From: Eutreptiella sp. 'Long Island Sound 2002'
Taxonomy: Eukaryota > Euglenozoa > Euglenophyceae > Eutreptiales > Eutreptiaceae
DNA: 64,000 nt
Reading direction: 5' to 3'
Assembly (NCBI GenBank): GCA_964036045.1
Contig: OZ038380.1
Coordinates: 65,828,591 to 65,892,590, forward strand
This document shows, piece by piece, positions 63,017 to 64,000 of this stretch. Below the pieces are notes generated by a model. The model ran no database searches. It had not been told where the DNA came from and worked only from the letters and a program-made list of their open reading frames with translations. The position numbers and the translations under genes are program-made. Position 1 is the stretch's first letter. The number at the start of each line of letters is the position of its first letter.

Positions 63017-63156
63017 CTTTCACACCACCGCCACCCTTATTGCCACCACCACACTTAGGCTTACCACCCTTAGACTTACCCGCAATGCTCCAATGAGTGT
63101 CATTGCATGGAGAATTAGGCTTACACGTCCAAAGGGAGCTACTGGTGGCAGCCTAA

Positions 63157-64000
63157 TCAATCTGAAAAAATGTCCATCTCTGTTGGTTTACGTGTTTTCC
63201 AATGTTTGGAACACGGAACCCAAAAGGTAGGTGGCGGTTTAGCCCCGGGGTGCACGGTTTTCTTCGCCGGAGGCTTAGGGTGACCCACGGCGTTAACGGA
63301 AGTGTCAGCGGGTTCAGGGGTGTTAGGGCCCGCCGTAGCATCCGCATTAACCGCATTCACCGCGGTTTCGTTGTGAGAAGGGCGATGAGTGTATGTCGTC
63401 TTGTCTCCCTTATTGAGGCATTCAAGAGTTTCCCTCTCCGGTACGCTTTTATGGGCAAGGGCGTAGATCTCCTCAGGCTTCAAACGAGGCCTACGTTGCT
63501 CGACTTTCATAGTGTAGCCGCGTGTGTAAGGTGTGTTAGTGAGTTGCAAGATCCACTCCTGTAGATACGGGTCTTTGCAATCAACTATCACCCCCGGCCC
63601 CGAATGGGAAACATTCTCAGGAATTGTAGTGCAACGTTGAGCGCCATATCTCCTGAGTTCCTTTTCGAATGGGGTGCGACCCGGCGAAGGGTCAAGGCCA
63701 CTAAAGTCCACCACATAACTGTCCAAGCTATTCTTGGCGTCTTGTTTGACAACCTTCTCTTTGATCCACGGGAGCTTGCTTAGGAGCTGCTCCCCGATCA
63801 CGTGGGGGCGAGTCTCGTTGCCAAAGGCAACAACCGTTGCCAACGAGCATAGAAATCTTCCAGGTCGATGAGGGTCACTTGCCCTTTAACCACCCTGGGA
63901 GTGAGGGCTCGCCACCTGTTATCGGCCCTTGAGGGGTCATACTCGTGGAAATGTTGTTCCAAAAACTCCCACAATTCTCTGAGGGTGGGGGCCGTTCCTG
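63157..64000 (-). pseudogene. gag: Gag-like region of element 2 (runs off window)
   Basis: Minus strand from the edge: TLRELWEFLEQHFHEYDPSRA, RWRALTPRVVKGQVTLIDLEDFYARWQRL (comparable with the RWKSIKL...LRDWRDF block of element 1). Then, after a frame change near 63840, come LLSKLPWIKEKVV and KVEQRRPRLKPEEIYALAHK, and a Pro/Ala/Asn tail ending 63157. Between 63156 and 63017 a Gly/Lys-rich basic segment with Cys and His (CKPNSPCNDTHW) may be the nucleocapsid. Upstream part lies outside the window. Confidence 0.6.

Larger units (their letters stand above)
51336..64000 (-). mobile_element. Ty3/gypsy chromovirus-type element 2 (interrupted, runs off right edge)
   Basis: Minus strand, from the right edge: gag (64000-63157), zinc-rich region, protease plus DAF/PPY module (63016-61367), start of RT (61345-60980), a 6.6 kb insertion (54397-60979), rest of RT (54396-53700), RNase H (53730-53180), integrase (52811-51780) and a frameshifted chromodomain (51575-51440). 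Architecture matches element 1, including the unusual module, so both belong to one lineage. Stops, frameshifts and altered catalytic residues show it is dead. Confidence 0.85.

Overview
This is a eukaryotic nuclear window built almost entirely of nested and decayed transposable elements and tandem repeats. I found no host housekeeping gene, rRNA, secure tRNA or CRISPR array. Two chromodomain Ty3/gypsy retrotransposons, a large LINE with APE, RT, RNase H and a protease-like domain, Harbinger-like transposase remains and several minisatellites point to a microbial eukaryote with a large repeat-rich genome, probably an alga. I cannot name the species.

Layout. 1-3000: A-poor repeat, copy A. 3000-5063: non-coding DNA, then an 11-bp minisatellite. 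5064-5459 and 22029-22760: two halves of one Harbinger-like transposase relic (minus strand), split by a Ty3/gypsy chromovirus (about 5460-21959) with 2.5-2.9 kb LTRs, gag, protease, a 'DAF/PPY' module, RT, RNase H, integrase and a frameshifted chromodomain. 23290-25640: a second kind of A-poor tandem repeat. About 25400-42157: a decayed minus-strand LINE and associated proline- and SR-rich reading frames. These hold two younger insertions: a 1.95 kb inverted-repeat element carrying an unfamiliar acidic protein gene (26689-28634), and a 2.6 kb non-autonomous LTR element (37860-40504). 42157-43900: another 11-bp minisatellite plus a second Harbinger-like relic. 44187-46000: a 30-bp and a third 11-bp minisatellite. 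46000-51300: AT-richer non-coding DNA. 51336-64000: a second, minus-strand chromovirus running off the right edge. Its RT is split by a 6.6 kb block (54397-60979) flanked by an 18-bp direct repeat and carrying a 210-bp satellite and copy B of the A-poor repeat.

The nesting is unusually readable. For the 37.9 kb and 26.7 kb insertions, removing the insert rejoins the host reading frame. For the 54.4 kb insertion the target is duplicated. The non-autonomous LTR element shares a 24-bp polypurine-tract/LTR junction with the chromovirus at 5.5-22 kb, which suggests it used that family's enzymes. Both chromoviruses have damaged catalytic residues, so they are probably inactive copies.

The best candidates for something undescribed are: the inverted-repeat element with its orphan protein and 191-bp palindrome-bearing repeats; the methyltransferase-like module between protease and RT in both chromoviruses; and the Ulp1-like cysteine protease segment downstream of RNase H in the LINE. 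All family assignments come from motif reading by eye, without database searches.
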